A DNA stretch of 64,000 nt from assembly GCA_025992855.1 (NCBI GenBank), contig DAJPGB010000001.1, forward strand, positions 930,001 through 994,000, read 5' to 3'. The notes below the pieces were generated by a model, which searched no databases, was not told the origin of the DNA, and saw only the letters and a program-made list of their open reading frames with translations. This stretch comes from Coriobacteriaceae bacterium (GTDB lineage: Bacteria > Actinomycetota > Coriobacteriia > Coriobacteriales > Coriobacteriaceae). Position 1 is the first letter of the stretch. The number at the start of each line of letters is the position of its first letter. This document shows positions 16,648 through 24,396 of the stretch, piece after piece. The position numbers and the translations under genes are program-made.

Positions 16648-17097
16648 ATGAAGATCGTATCCATCTCCCAGGACTTCTTCGACCTCGTCGATGGCGACCG
16701 CGAGCTCATGCTTAAGCACAATCGTCCCTGCATCGTGGTGGTGAGGCTGCGTTTCCGCGGGAAGCGCAGGGACTTCGCCGTGCCGCTGCGTTCCAACATC
16801 GCCCCTAACGTGCCCAAAGACCAGTACTTTGCGTTGCCACCCCGCCCCACGACGCGCCCCGGTTGCCGCCACGGCATCCACTACATCAAGATGTTCCCCA
16901 TAACCAAGGCCTACCAGCGCCGCTTCAGGACCGAGGGCTCGGCCTACTACGAGACGCTCCAGCGCATCATCGATGGCAACACCAAGCGCATTGTCTCCGA
17001 GTGCCAGGCATACCTCGACCGCTACGAGCGCGAGGGAAGGCCTCGCTTTGCCGTCGACATCGACCGCATCGTGGGCCTGCTGGAAGGCAAGAAATAG
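16648..17097 (+). CDS. TenpN-like toxin of a type III toxin-antitoxin system
   Basis: A 149-residue basic protein. The segment RPCIVVVRLRFRGKRRDFAVPLRSNI corresponds to the core strands of ToxN/AbiQ/TenpN endoribonucleases; the signature FAxPLRSN is that of the TenpN branch, and GIHYIKMFPITKAY plus NTKRIVSECQAYL match the later helices. These toxins cut mRNA and are held inactive by a repeated pseudoknot RNA encoded just upstream; they act in plasmid maintenance and phage defence. The ATG at 16648 follows AAGGGGG. A terminator follows. Assignment is by motif memory, not by search; no known catalytic residue could be confirmed beyond the fold pattern. Confidence 0.65.
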   Translation: MKIVSISQDFFDLVDGDRELMLKHNRPCIVVVRLRFRGKRRDFAVPLRSNIAPNVPKDQYFALPPRPTTRPGCRHGIHYIKMFPITKAYQRRFRTEGSAYYETLQRIIDGNTKRIVSECQAYLDRYEREGRPRFAVDIDRIVGLLEGKK

Positions 17098-17121
17098 GGC
17101 GCCTCGGCTCAATCCCGAGCC

Positions 17122-17144
17122 ATGCGGAGTCGCTCCGCATTTTT
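17122..17144 (+). terminator. Terminator after the toxin gene
   Basis: ATGCGGAG-TCG-CTCCGCAT followed by TTTT, 25 bp beyond the toxin stop codon. The region from here to yjdF (17145-17305) shows no gene. Confidence 0.88.
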
Positions 17145-17305
17145 GAACGCCGCGTGTGCGTCCTAAATACTTGAGAAACAAGCTGTGAAGTGCGGTGGCG
17201 CGCCCGTGCCCGTGCATAGCCGTCACCATCAGCGTCTACGCGGTGTCGGCTTCAAGTGGAACTGGCGCCGCTGCTGTATATGGTTTGCCTTGCTGCAAAT
17301 GGCAA

Positions 17306-17725
17306 TCAATGCCCACGATGCTTCTGCTTGCGCTTCAGCTTTCGCTGCTCGAAGCGCGCATCAGCCTCTTCCGCGCGGCGTCGGCTTCTTGCATGAGCTG
17401 ACTCCTGTTTCATCGCTTCTCTCTGTGCTGCGAGCGCCTGCTGCGCCTTGGTGCTCATCGCGGGCCGCTTAAGGGTTTTCGCCGCCTCACGGGCGCGCCG
17501 CTTGGGGTTCTTCGCGGGCTTGTTTGTTTCAGTGGCCTTGTCGCCGAAGAACGAGAGCTTCTCCCATTCGCTTGTAGCGAATCGCAGGATCTCCTCATCG
17601 GACGGCTCCGCGCCGAAGACGATGCGGGCGACGCCATACCTTCCGCCCTCGACGTGCTCCGCCAGCCCGACCCAGAATTGACCGTCGTGATATACGGTCA
17701 GGGTGGACGACACGCTGATCTGCAT
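17306..17725 (-). CDS. yjdF: YjdF family protein (DUF2992)
   Basis: A 139-residue protein, the usual length for DUF2992. The first 55 residues form the conserved domain (SSTLTVYHDGQFWVGLAEHVEGG then ARIVFGAEPSDEEIL), and the rest is a highly basic, helical tail rich in Lys, Arg, Ala and Glu ending KLKRKQKHRGH. Its biochemical role is unknown, but in Firmicutes yjdF is controlled by a riboswitch that senses aromatic azaheterocycles, implying a role in coping with toxic planar compounds. The ATG at 17725 has an ideal AAAGGAGG site. A structured leader precedes it. The degraded fragment at 5732 shows that a second copy once existed. Confidence 0.9.
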   Translation of the reverse strand: MQISVSSTLTVYHDGQFWVGLAEHVEGGRYGVARIVFGAEPSDEEILRFATSEWEKLSFFGDKATETNKPAKNPKRRAREAAKTLKRPAMSTKAQQALAAQREAMKQESAHARSRRRAEEADARFEQRKLKRKQKHRGH

Positions 17726-17858
17726 GGCTGGTTCCTCCTTTATGTAGATGACCATGCAGAGAAGGGACAACCAAGGAGGCAGGTTACTGATGCGGACTCC
17801 CGCACGCCCACGACTACCCGACGGGGACTGTGTTTTCATCTCTGATGCCCGCATTGTA
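17726..17858 (-). promoter_or_regulatory. yjdF promoter and candidate azaaromatic riboswitch leader
   Basis: On the minus strand TGCTACAAT (extended -10, 17853-17861) gives a leader of about 120 nt before yjdF. It contains CATC-AGA-GATG, the hairpin TGCGG-GAGT-CCGCA, and CCTCCTT about 30 nt before the ribosome site AAGGAGG, with which it is exactly complementary. This would let the leader hide or expose the ribosome site, as in the yjdF riboswitch class. Membership in that class needs a covariance-model test. Confidence 0.5.
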
Positions 17859-17937
17859 GCACGCGCGGATGCGCCCTTCATCGCTGCCGACATGACGTGG
17901 CTGGGATTCGTTCCTCGACACATCCTTTTGTATATTG

Positions 17938-17988
17938 CCTTCCCGGTTTCGAAACTTTAAATCAATTCGAGTTTCGAAACCGGGAAGG
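17938..17988. promoter_or_regulatory. 19-bp perfect inverted repeat containing two GTTTCGAAAC palindromes
   Basis: The arms 17938-17956 and 17970-17988 are perfect reverse complements over 19 bp with a 13-bp AT-rich spacer. Each arm holds GTTTCGAAAC, itself a 10-bp palindrome, so the site offers two identical operators about 29 bp apart centre to centre. TATATT at 17931-17936 could be a -10 box. The right arm ends in the ribosome site of the small ORF at 17998. It lies between yjdF and that ORF. Confidence 0.75.
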
Positions 17989-17997
17989 AGAGCGTAT

Positions 17998-18192
17998 GTG
18001 AGAGGCGATATGAGCATCAACTTGATGCTTGAGGGGGAGCTCGCGTCGCTTCTGCCCATCGGGGACGTGTTCCCGAAGGTCCTCATCTCCCGCATAGGGC
18101 ATGAGACCTGTACCCGGGAAGGCGTACTCGTGCTGGACCTCGCGCGGTGCTGCTCGGTGAGCAGGGGTTCTGAACACTGCGTAGGGATATAG
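17998..18192 (+). CDS. Small hypothetical protein downstream of the double palindrome
   Basis: A 64-codon frame starting at GTG 17998 with AAGGAG eight bases upstream; ATG 18010 is an alternative. The product begins RGDMSINLMLEGELASLLPIGDVFPKVLISR, which has the look of a real protein, but the second half is rich in Cys, Arg and Ser and may be out of frame. No family is recognised. It may be the 5' end of a broken gene. The next real gene begins 147 bp downstream; the stretch between has no feature of note beyond weak hairpins. Confidence 0.35.
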   Translation: MRGDMSINLMLEGELASLLPIGDVFPKVLISRIGHETCTREGVLVLDLARCCSVSRGSEHCVGI

Positions 18193-18338
18193 CGCGACAG
18201 GGGGGTGCAGCACCGTTTGCGCCTTGTCTAGAGAACACGAACAAGAGATGTGGCCTGCAGACGACTGAATAGCTCCATCCGTTTTGGTTACAACAAAATG
18301 TGTGCCGCGCGCCTGCGGCATAAGGGAGGGAGATTTCT

Positions 18339-18869
18339 ATGAATATCGTTGTATTGAGTGGTAGCCCGCGCAGGGGCGCCAATACCGACACCATGGTCGA
18401 GGCGTTTGCCGAGACCGCGCGCGAGGCCGGCCATACGGTCGAGGTCATCCGCGTTGCCGGCAAGAAAATCGCTGGTTGCCTGGGGTGTCAGTATTGCTTC
18501 GCCCACGAGGGCACTTGCGTGCAGAAGGATGACATGGCCAACGTGATTGAGTCGCTGAAAGACGCAGATATGGTCGTCTTCGCCTCGCCTATCTACTGGT
18601 TCGATATCACCGCGCAGGAGAAGGCCGCCATCGACCGCCTGTACGCCTTCGGTGCTACGGGCTTCCCGTTCACCAAGACGGCCTTTTTGCTCGATAGCCA
18701 CAGCGAGGGCGTCTATGATGCGGCGATCGCTATGTACAAGTCGACCTGCGCGTACTGCAAGTGGGAGGACCTGGGCATTGTCACCATCAGCGGTATGACC
18801 GAGCGCGACAGCATGGCATCCTCGCCCAAGTTGGAAGAGGTTCGAGAGCTCGCTCGCAAGCTCGCCTAA
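18339..18869 (+). CDS. Flavodoxin-like NAD(P)H-dependent oxidoreductase
   Basis: A 176-residue flavoprotein of the NADPH-dependent FMN reductase/multimeric flavodoxin group. The FMN phosphate site is VLSGSPRRGANTDTM at residues 5-19. CLGCQYCFAHEGTCVQKDDM carries the Cys-x2-Cys-x6-Cys pattern seen in iron-sulfur flavoprotein relatives, and ASPIYWFDITAQEKAAIDRL is the isoalloxazine-contacting loop. Such enzymes reduce quinones, azo or nitro compounds with NAD(P)H. ATG 18339 follows AAGGGAGGGAG. Being next to yjdF, it fits a small locus for dealing with redox-active aromatics, though that is inference. Confidence 0.88.
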   Translation: MNIVVLSGSPRRGANTDTMVEAFAETAREAGHTVEVIRVAGKKIAGCLGCQYCFAHEGTCVQKDDMANVIESLKDADMVVFASPIYWFDITAQEKAAIDRLYAFGATGFPFTKTAFLLDSHSEGVYDAAIAMYKSTCAYCKWEDLGIVTISGMTERDSMASSPKLEEVRELARKLA

Positions 18870-18882
18870 GAACAAGAAGAAC

Positions 18883-18947
18883 GCATGGCAATCAGCGTTA
18901 TTGGAAGTACTTGCCGTCCTTGCCGGGTGAATCGTTGATTGCCATGC
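18883..18947. repeat. 12-bp inverted repeat after the reductase gene
   Basis: GCATGGCAATCA at 18883-18894 is repeated exactly in inverted orientation at 18936-18947, with 41 bp between. The loop is too long for an ordinary terminator and no T-run follows. Confidence 0.5.
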
Positions 18948-18977
18948 ACCGTTGCCCTTGTGGACAATCTCCGCGTG

Positions 18978-19445
18978 CTAGGAGACTTTCTCGCTCAGGA
19001 ACTCCCTGAACGCGGGGATGTCAAAGCCAACGAGGCCACGTCCACGTTCCCCGATGACGCCGTCCTCGAGGAGACGGCGTTTATATTGGCTTGCATAGTT
19101 GCTGGCAACGCCCATGCGTTTGGCTATCTCCGAGACCCTGCTGGGGCCAGAATCGGGCAGCATCGCGAGCAAAAACTCAATGTCTTTATCGGAAAGCTCC
19201 CGATAGGTCGTTTCGAGAGAAGCCCGATGCCATGCTTCTCGAGTTGCCTGAAGATGCCATTCATGCACGTGCGCCAGTTGCCCTGGGCTTCTTGAACATA
19301 TGTCCAATCGATGCCCACTGGACCAATTTGAACGCCGTTCATGCGCGCGTGAGACTGTGAAAGGTAGCTATCTGCCGCTTCTTTGGTTCGCTCGATAATA
19401 TCTTCGAGCATGCCTGGCATGGCGGAGCCATTTGCTGTACTCCAT
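18978..19445 (-). pseudogene. Frameshifted remnant of an archaeal-type AAA ATPase
   Basis: Two overlapping minus-strand frames together give the C-terminus of the AAA/winged-helix ATPases common in Bifidobacterium and Coriobacteriia. One frame (19124-19436) supplies LEDIIERTKEAADSYLS; the other (18978-19307) supplies LSDKDIEFLLAMLPDSGPS, MGVASNYASQYKRRLLEDG and GRGLVGFDIPAFREFL, the typical terminal winged helix. The frame changes near 19210. Walker motifs and everything before them are missing, and an ATG at 19445 runs in the wrong frame. So this is the last third of a gene that has been deleted and then frameshifted. Confidence 0.75.
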
Positions 19446-19454
19446 GGTGGCTCC

Positions 19455-19510
19455 TTTGCAAGTTTTGCTAATTTTTGCAACTTTTGCTAACTTTTGCGAG
19501 TTTTGCTAAC
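19455..19510. repeat. Phased TTTTGC repeats
   Basis: Six TTTGC cores occur at spacings alternating 9 and 10 bp (a 19-bp double unit, roughly TTTTGCTAAC-TTTTGCNAN). They lie immediately upstream of the decayed ATPase frame. Regular spacing near one helical turn suggests cooperative protein binding along one face of DNA. Confidence 0.75.
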
Positions 19511-19573
19511 GGCTTAGGACGGTGCGGGAAGCCCCCGTATCGTCGACATTTCCGAGGATGACCTCCGCAACGA

Positions 19574-19620
19574 GCGGGGCCCGGGGCGCGATATTGCTGC
19601 GCTCCGGGCCCCGCTGCTTT
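19574..19620 (-). terminator. Hairpin after parC
   Basis: GCGGGGCCCGG and CCGGGCCCCGC form a perfect 11-bp stem with a long loop. It lies about 35 bp beyond the parC stop and may end the parE-parC message. The T-run on the minus strand is poor, so confidence is moderate. Confidence 0.6.
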
Positions 19621-19648
19621 GTAAAACTATGGCGGTTCTGCCGTCGTC

Positions 19649-21889
19649 CTAATCAAACAAACTCGGCATGTCGTTTTCTTTCATGAGGGCACCGGCTGAG
19701 GGGAGGCTCTGCGCGGTGAACTTCTCGGCCGAGACGCCGGCGCCAAGGATCTCTTCGGTTGTGCCGACGGTGGTGACCGAGCGGCCCTTCTTGGCGGTAA
19801 AGGCCTGGACGCCCTGCGTGTTGGTAGTCGTCTTGGTCTTGAGCAACGACGTGTTGAAGTTCATCAAACGATAGTCGCTCGAGACCAGTGCGATGTCGCG
19901 GTCTTCCTTGAGCACCTGGGCATACAGCAGCTTGCTGCCGCCGTAGATGGCGTTCTTGAGGCGCTTGCGGTTGGTCTTGGTGACGTATCCAGAAAGTGCG
20001 ACACGCACCACTCGGCCGTTCTCAAAGACAAACAGCACGTCGGCCTTATAGTCCTCGGGGTCGATGACCCAGATGACGCTCTCGTCGGGTTCCATCTCAA
20101 GATCGGTCGGCAGGTACGAGCCCAGCTGGGCCGACTTGGTGTCCTCAAACGCCGCAACCTTGCATTTGTACACCTGGCTCTTGTTGGTAAAGACCAGCAG
20201 CTCGTGGGTGTTGGAGGACGGGAACTCGATAAAGGGTTTGTCGCCGTCCTTGTACTTGAGCGTGGTCGCCTTCTTGAGCACGCGGTCCGTCATCTTCTTA
20301 AGGTAGCCATCGCGCGAGAGCATGATGGTCACCGGGTACTCCTCGACCTCGGGCTCCAAGCTTACCTCGATAACCTCATGGGGCTCGATCCTGCCCGTGC
20401 GACGCGGCATCACATATTTCTTGTTGACCGCGGCCAGCTCGTCGCTGATGACCTTCTTGATGTTCTCCTCGCTGGAGAGGATCTCCTCAAGCTCGGCAAT
20501 CTCACCCTCGAGCTTAGCGATGTCCTTGGTGCGGTTGAGGATGTACTCCTCGTTGATGTTGCGGAGCTTGAGCTCGGCAACAAACTCGGCCTGGGTCTCG
20601 TCGATGTCGAAACCCTTCATAAGGTTGGGCACGACCTCGGCCTCGAGCTTGGTGCCACGGATGATGGCGATGGCCTTGTCGATGTCGAGCAAGATTGCCT
20701 CGAGGCCGTGCAGCAGGTGCAGGCGCTCGGACTTTTTGCCCAGGTCAAAGTTAATGCGGCGACGCGTGGACTCAATACGCCATTTGACCCACTCGTGCAG
20801 AATCTGGCGCACGCCCATAACACGGGGATAGCCGTCGACGAGCACGTTGAAGTTGCACGAGAACGAATCCTGCAGTGTGGTCGAGCGATAGAGCTTGGCC
20901 ATGAGCTTGTCGGGGTCGACGCCGCGCTTAAGGTCGATGGCGATGCGCAAGCCCGAGAGGTCGGTCTCGTCGCGGATATCAGCGATCTCCTTGACCTTGC
21001 CCTCTTTGGAGAGCTTGACGATGCGTTCGATGATGACATCGGTCTTGGTGGTGTAGGGGATCTCATAGACCTCGATGATGCGCTCTTCGGGGATCCAACG
21101 CCAGCGGGAGCGAATCTGGAAGCTGCCAAGGCCGGTCTCGATGATCTTCTCCATCTCCTCGCGGCGGTAGATAATCTCGCCGCCGGTCGAGAAGTCGGGC
21201 ATGGGCATGTACTCGAGCAGGTCGCAGTCGGGATCCTGCAGGTAATGCATGGTGGCGGTGCAGACCTCGTTGAGGTTGAAACCGCAGATGTCGGACGCCA
21301 TGGCGACGCCGATGCCTTTGTTGGCCGAAACCAGAATATTGGGGAACGTGGTGGGCAGCAGGCGCGGCTCCTTCATGGCGCCGTCGTAGCTGTCAACGAA
21401 GTCGACCGGGTCCTTGTCGATGTCCTTAAAGATCTCGGCGCTGATGGGGGAGAGCTTGGCCTCGGTATAACGCGAGGCGGCGTAGCTCAGGTCGCCCGAA
21501 TAGTACTTGCCAAAGTTGCCCTTCGACTCCACGAAGGGGGCGAGCAGTGCCTCGTTGCCGGTGGCCAGACGCACCATCGTCTCGTAGATCGCGGCGTCGC
21601 CGTGCGGATTGAGCTTCATGGTCTGGCCCACGATGTTGGCGCTCTTCTGGCGCTCGCCCTTGAGCAGACCCATCTTGTACATGGTGTAGAGCAGCTTGCG
21701 GTGCGAGGGCTTAAAGCCGTCGATCTCGGGGAACGCACGCGAGACGTTGACGCTCATGGCGTAGGGCATGTAGTTGACCTCGAGTGTCTGCGTGATCGGC
21801 TGGTCGGTGACCTCGGAGTGCAGGCCGATGACGTTCTCGGCGTTGACCTGCTTTTTCTTTGGCTGGTTCTTCGTCTTCTTCTTTGCCAC
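19649..21889 (-). CDS. parC: DNA topoisomerase (type IIA) subunit A, ParC-like
   Basis: DNA-cleaving subunit of a second type IIA topoisomerase, partner of the gene just upstream. 746 residues. The N-terminus is a Lys-rich tail, then the breakage-reunion domain: FPEIDGFKPSHRKLLYTMY, SANIVGQTMKLNPHGDAAIYETMVRLA (the quinolone region, with Asn-Ile in place of the usual gyrase Ser-Ala) and the active tyrosine Tyr141 in AASRYTEAKLSP. A C-terminal beta-pinwheel region follows, without a clear GyrA box, so decatenation rather than supercoiling is favoured. Gap to parE is 45 bp. Confidence 0.9.
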   Translation of the reverse strand: MAKKKTKNQPKKKQVNAENVIGLHSEVTDQPITQTLEVNYMPYAMSVNVSRAFPEIDGFKPSHRKLLYTMYKMGLLKGERQKSANIVGQTMKLNPHGDAAIYETMVRLATGNEALLAPFVESKGNFGKYYSGDLSYAASRYTEAKLSPISAEIFKDIDKDPVDFVDSYDGAMKEPRLLPTTFPNILVSANKGIGVAMASDICGFNLNEVCTATMHYLQDPDCDLLEYMPMPDFSTGGEIIYRREEMEKIIETGLGSFQIRSRWRWIPEERIIEVYEIPYTTKTDVIIERIVKLSKEGKVKEIADIRDETDLSGLRIAIDLKRGVDPDKLMAKLYRSTTLQDSFSCNFNVLVDGYPRVMGVRQILHEWVKWRIESTRRRINFDLGKKSERLHLLHGLEAILLDIDKAIAIIRGTKLEAEVVPNLMKGFDIDETQAEFVAELKLRNINEEYILNRTKDIAKLEGEIAELEEILSSEENIKKVISDELAAVNKKYVMPRRTGRIEPHEVIEVSLEPEVEEYPVTIMLSRDGYLKKMTDRVLKKATTLKYKDGDKPFIEFPSSNTHELLVFTNKSQVYKCKVAAFEDTKSAQLGSYLPTDLEMEPDESVIWVIDPEDYKADVLFVFENGRVVRVALSGYVTKTNRKRLKNAIYGGSKLLYAQVLKEDRDIALVSSDYRLMNFNTSLLKTKTTTNTQGVQAFTAKKGRSVTTVGTTEEILGAGVSAEKFTAQSLPSAGALMKENDMPSLFD

Positions 21890-21934
21890 GATTTCCTCTT
21901 GAACTTCTTAAGGGCCGTCGTTATCGATTTGCTG

Positions 21935-23932
21935 CTACTGCAGGTCCAACTGGTCCAGGTATTCCTTGCCGTGCTCCGAGATATGGCGCTTGCGGCCCGC
22001 CTCGTCGTTGCCCAGCAACAGGTTGAACATGGTTTCCATCTTGGTGACGTCCTCGGGCTCCACCTTGATCAGACGACGCGTCTCGGGGTTCATGGTGGTG
22101 AGCCACATCATGTCCGGATCGTTCTCACCAAGACCCTTGGAGCGGTTGATGGAGCACTTCTGGTCGCCGATCTCCATAAGGATGCCGTTCTTTTCGAGCT
22201 CGGTGTAGGCAAAGTAGGTCTTTTCTTTGCAATTGATCTCGTAGAGCGGCGACTCGGCGATATACACGTAACCCTCGTCGATGAGCGTGGGCACCAGGCG
22301 ATAGAGCATGGTGAGCACAAGCGTGCGGATGTGGTAACCGTCGACGTCGGCGTCCGTACAGATAATGACCTTGTTCCAGTTGAGGTTGTCCAGGTCAAAG
22401 GCGCCAAGGTTCTTGATGCGCTTGTCTTTGATCTCCACGCCGCAGCCCAGCACGCGCATGAGGTCCATGATGATGTCGGACTTAAAGATACGCGGATAAT
22501 CCTCCTTCAGGCAGTTGAGGATCTTGCCGCGGACGGGCATAACGCCCTGGAACTCGGCATCGCGCGACGTGCGGATGGCGCCTGCTGCCGAGTCGCCCTC
22601 TACGATGTAGATCTCGCGACGGTTCTTATCTTTGGAGCGGCAGTCGATGAACTTCTGCACGCGGTTGGCCATGTCGGTCTTCTGCTGCAGGTTGGTTTTG
22701 ATGCTCTGGCGTGTCTTCTCGGCGTTCTCGCGCGAACGCTTGTTGATGAGCACCTGCTCCATGATCTTGTTGGCAGCGTCTTTGTTCTCGATCAGGTAAG
22801 TCGAGAGGCGCTCCTTAAAGAAGGCCGTCATAGCCTGCTGGATAAAGCGGTTGTTGATGGCCTTCTTAGTCTGGTTCTCGTAGGACGTCTGGGTTGAGAA
22901 GCAGTTGGTCACCAGCACCAGACAGTCCTGGACGTCCTGCCACTTAATGCCGCTCTCGTTTTTGTTGTATTTGCCCTGTTGCTTAATGTAGGCATCGATG
23001 GCGCTGGTCAGAGCGCTACGGGCCGCCTTCTCGGGCGAGCCGCCGTTCTCGAGCCATGACGAGTTGTGGTAGTACTCCTGCATCATGAAGGTGCGCGAGA
23101 AGCACATGCACGCGGTAATCTTGACGTTGTAGTCGGGCAGGTCCTCGCGATCGCGACCGCGACGGTCGGCCTCGATAAAGAAGGGCTCGGTGAGGTAGTC
23201 GGTACCGACCTTCTCGAGCACGTAGTCTTCGATGCCCTTGGGATAGCAAAAGTCCTCTTCGGTAAATTCGCCGTCGTCGCCCTCGATGCGCAGGCGGAAG
23301 GTCACGTTGGCGTTGACCACGGCCTGGCGGCGCATGGTTTCGCGATACCAATCGTGGGGGATGCTGATGGAGGTAAAGACCTCAAGATCGGGGCGCCACT
23401 TGATGGTGGTGCCGGTACGGTCCTCGTCGCTGGGCTCAATCTCGAGTGCCTTCTTTTTGGCGCCGACGACCTTGCCCTTCTTAAAGTGCAGGGAGTACTT
23501 GTTGCCATCGCGCCAAACCGTGACGTCCATGTACTCGGAGGCGTACTGGGTCGCGCACGAGCCCAGGCCGTTGGTACCGAGCGAGAAGTCGTAGTCGCCG
23601 CCCTGGTTGTTATTGTATTTGCCGCCGGCGTAGAGCTCGCAAAAGACGAGTTCCCAGTTAAAGCGCTTCTCGGAGGGGTTCCAGTCGAGCGGGCAGCCGC
23701 GGCCGTTGTCCTCTACCTGAATGGAACCATCGCGAAAGGCGGTAAGGGTGATGAGCTTGCCGTAGCCCTGGCGCGCCTCGTCAACGGCGTTGGACAGGAT
23801 CTCGAAGGCGGCATGCGCGCAGCCGTCGAGTCCGTCCGAGCCAAAGATGACGGCGGGGCGCAGGCGTACGCGCTCCTCGTCCTTGAGCTGGCGGATACTG
23901 TCGTTACCATAGTTTGCGGTGTTTTTTGCCAT
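21935..23932 (-). CDS. parE: DNA topoisomerase (type IIA) subunit B, ParE-like, divergent
   Basis: ATPase subunit of the same enzyme, 665 residues. The GHKL ATP site shows EILSNAVDEA and VEDNGRGCPLDW; the lid differs from normal GyrB/ParE, reading FSLGTNGLGSCATQYASE where GGLHGVGxSVVNALS is expected. The transducer lysine region is QTKKAINNRF-like. The Toprim domain has EGDSAAGAIRTSRD and TDADVDGYHIRTL, both intact. This divergent pair is distinct from housekeeping gyrase, which is presumably elsewhere. Starts at ATG 23932; the ribosome site GGAG is spaced a little far. Transcribed before parC. Confidence 0.88.
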   Translation of the reverse strand: MAKNTANYGNDSIRQLKDEERVRLRPAVIFGSDGLDGCAHAAFEILSNAVDEARQGYGKLITLTAFRDGSIQVEDNGRGCPLDWNPSEKRFNWELVFCELYAGGKYNNNQGGDYDFSLGTNGLGSCATQYASEYMDVTVWRDGNKYSLHFKKGKVVGAKKKALEIEPSDEDRTGTTIKWRPDLEVFTSISIPHDWYRETMRRQAVVNANVTFRLRIEGDDGEFTEEDFCYPKGIEDYVLEKVGTDYLTEPFFIEADRRGRDREDLPDYNVKITACMCFSRTFMMQEYYHNSSWLENGGSPEKAARSALTSAIDAYIKQQGKYNKNESGIKWQDVQDCLVLVTNCFSTQTSYENQTKKAINNRFIQQAMTAFFKERLSTYLIENKDAANKIMEQVLINKRSRENAEKTRQSIKTNLQQKTDMANRVQKFIDCRSKDKNRREIYIVEGDSAAGAIRTSRDAEFQGVMPVRGKILNCLKEDYPRIFKSDIIMDLMRVLGCGVEIKDKRIKNLGAFDLDNLNWNKVIICTDADVDGYHIRTLVLTMLYRLVPTLIDEGYVYIAESPLYEINCKEKTYFAYTELEKNGILMEIGDQKCSINRSKGLGENDPDMMWLTTMNPETRRLIKVEPEDVTKMETMFNLLLGNDEAGRKRHISEHGKEYLDQLDLQ

Positions 23933-24396
23933 ACTCGCTCTCTCGGTGCTCCTTTGCTGCGTTTAAGTCATATAGATAGTCAAGGTAGCATAGCCCAGCC
24001 CACAGACGATTCCACCCAACACGAAATCCATCGAACAATCGTTCGGAGTTCGATGGAGATTCGTTTACTCGGACAAAACCGAGTCGGCTCTGTCCGAGTA
24101 AGTTTGAAGACGGCCGAATGTGTCTTGCTGCGTTTGCGGTTGGATACGTTGTCGAAAACGTGTCGTGCGGATTGTTGGATCGAATCGAACATTGGGACAG
24201 ACGTCTCGTTTTATGGGCCGGGGGCGTGCATGTGCGAGTTCTTTTGGCCCATAAGGAACGCTGGTGGGTCGTCATTTGGGCCACGGGTCACTTCGCCGGC
24301 GCCGTGTTTCGTCATACGCTCATTGTGGAAGCCGATGCCACGGGACGACGAAGGCCTCGGGCAACGGATGAGCTGCAAGTGAAAGGAGCGGTGAGG
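23933..24396. other. Intergenic region with two tight inverted repeats
   Basis: No gene is supported. It holds the parE promoter region and two neighbouring inverted repeats: TCCATCGAAC at 24027-24036 with its complement at 24048-24057, and TTACTCGGACA at 24065-24075 with its complement at 24091-24101. Beyond 24110 the sequence is AT-richer with in-frame stops on all strands until the lipoprotein ribosome site (AAAGGAG at about 24381). Confidence 0.6.

Noticed and set aside
16498..17229. 243-codon minus-strand frame over the toxin gene
   Set aside because: Opposite the supported toxin frame, which has a ribosome site and terminator. The minus frame has neither.
20204..22897. 897-codon plus-strand frame opposite parC and parE
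   Set aside because: Antisense to two strongly supported genes. Composition (Leu, Val, Asp, Gly, His) is that of a mirror frame. It crosses the parC-parE gene boundary.
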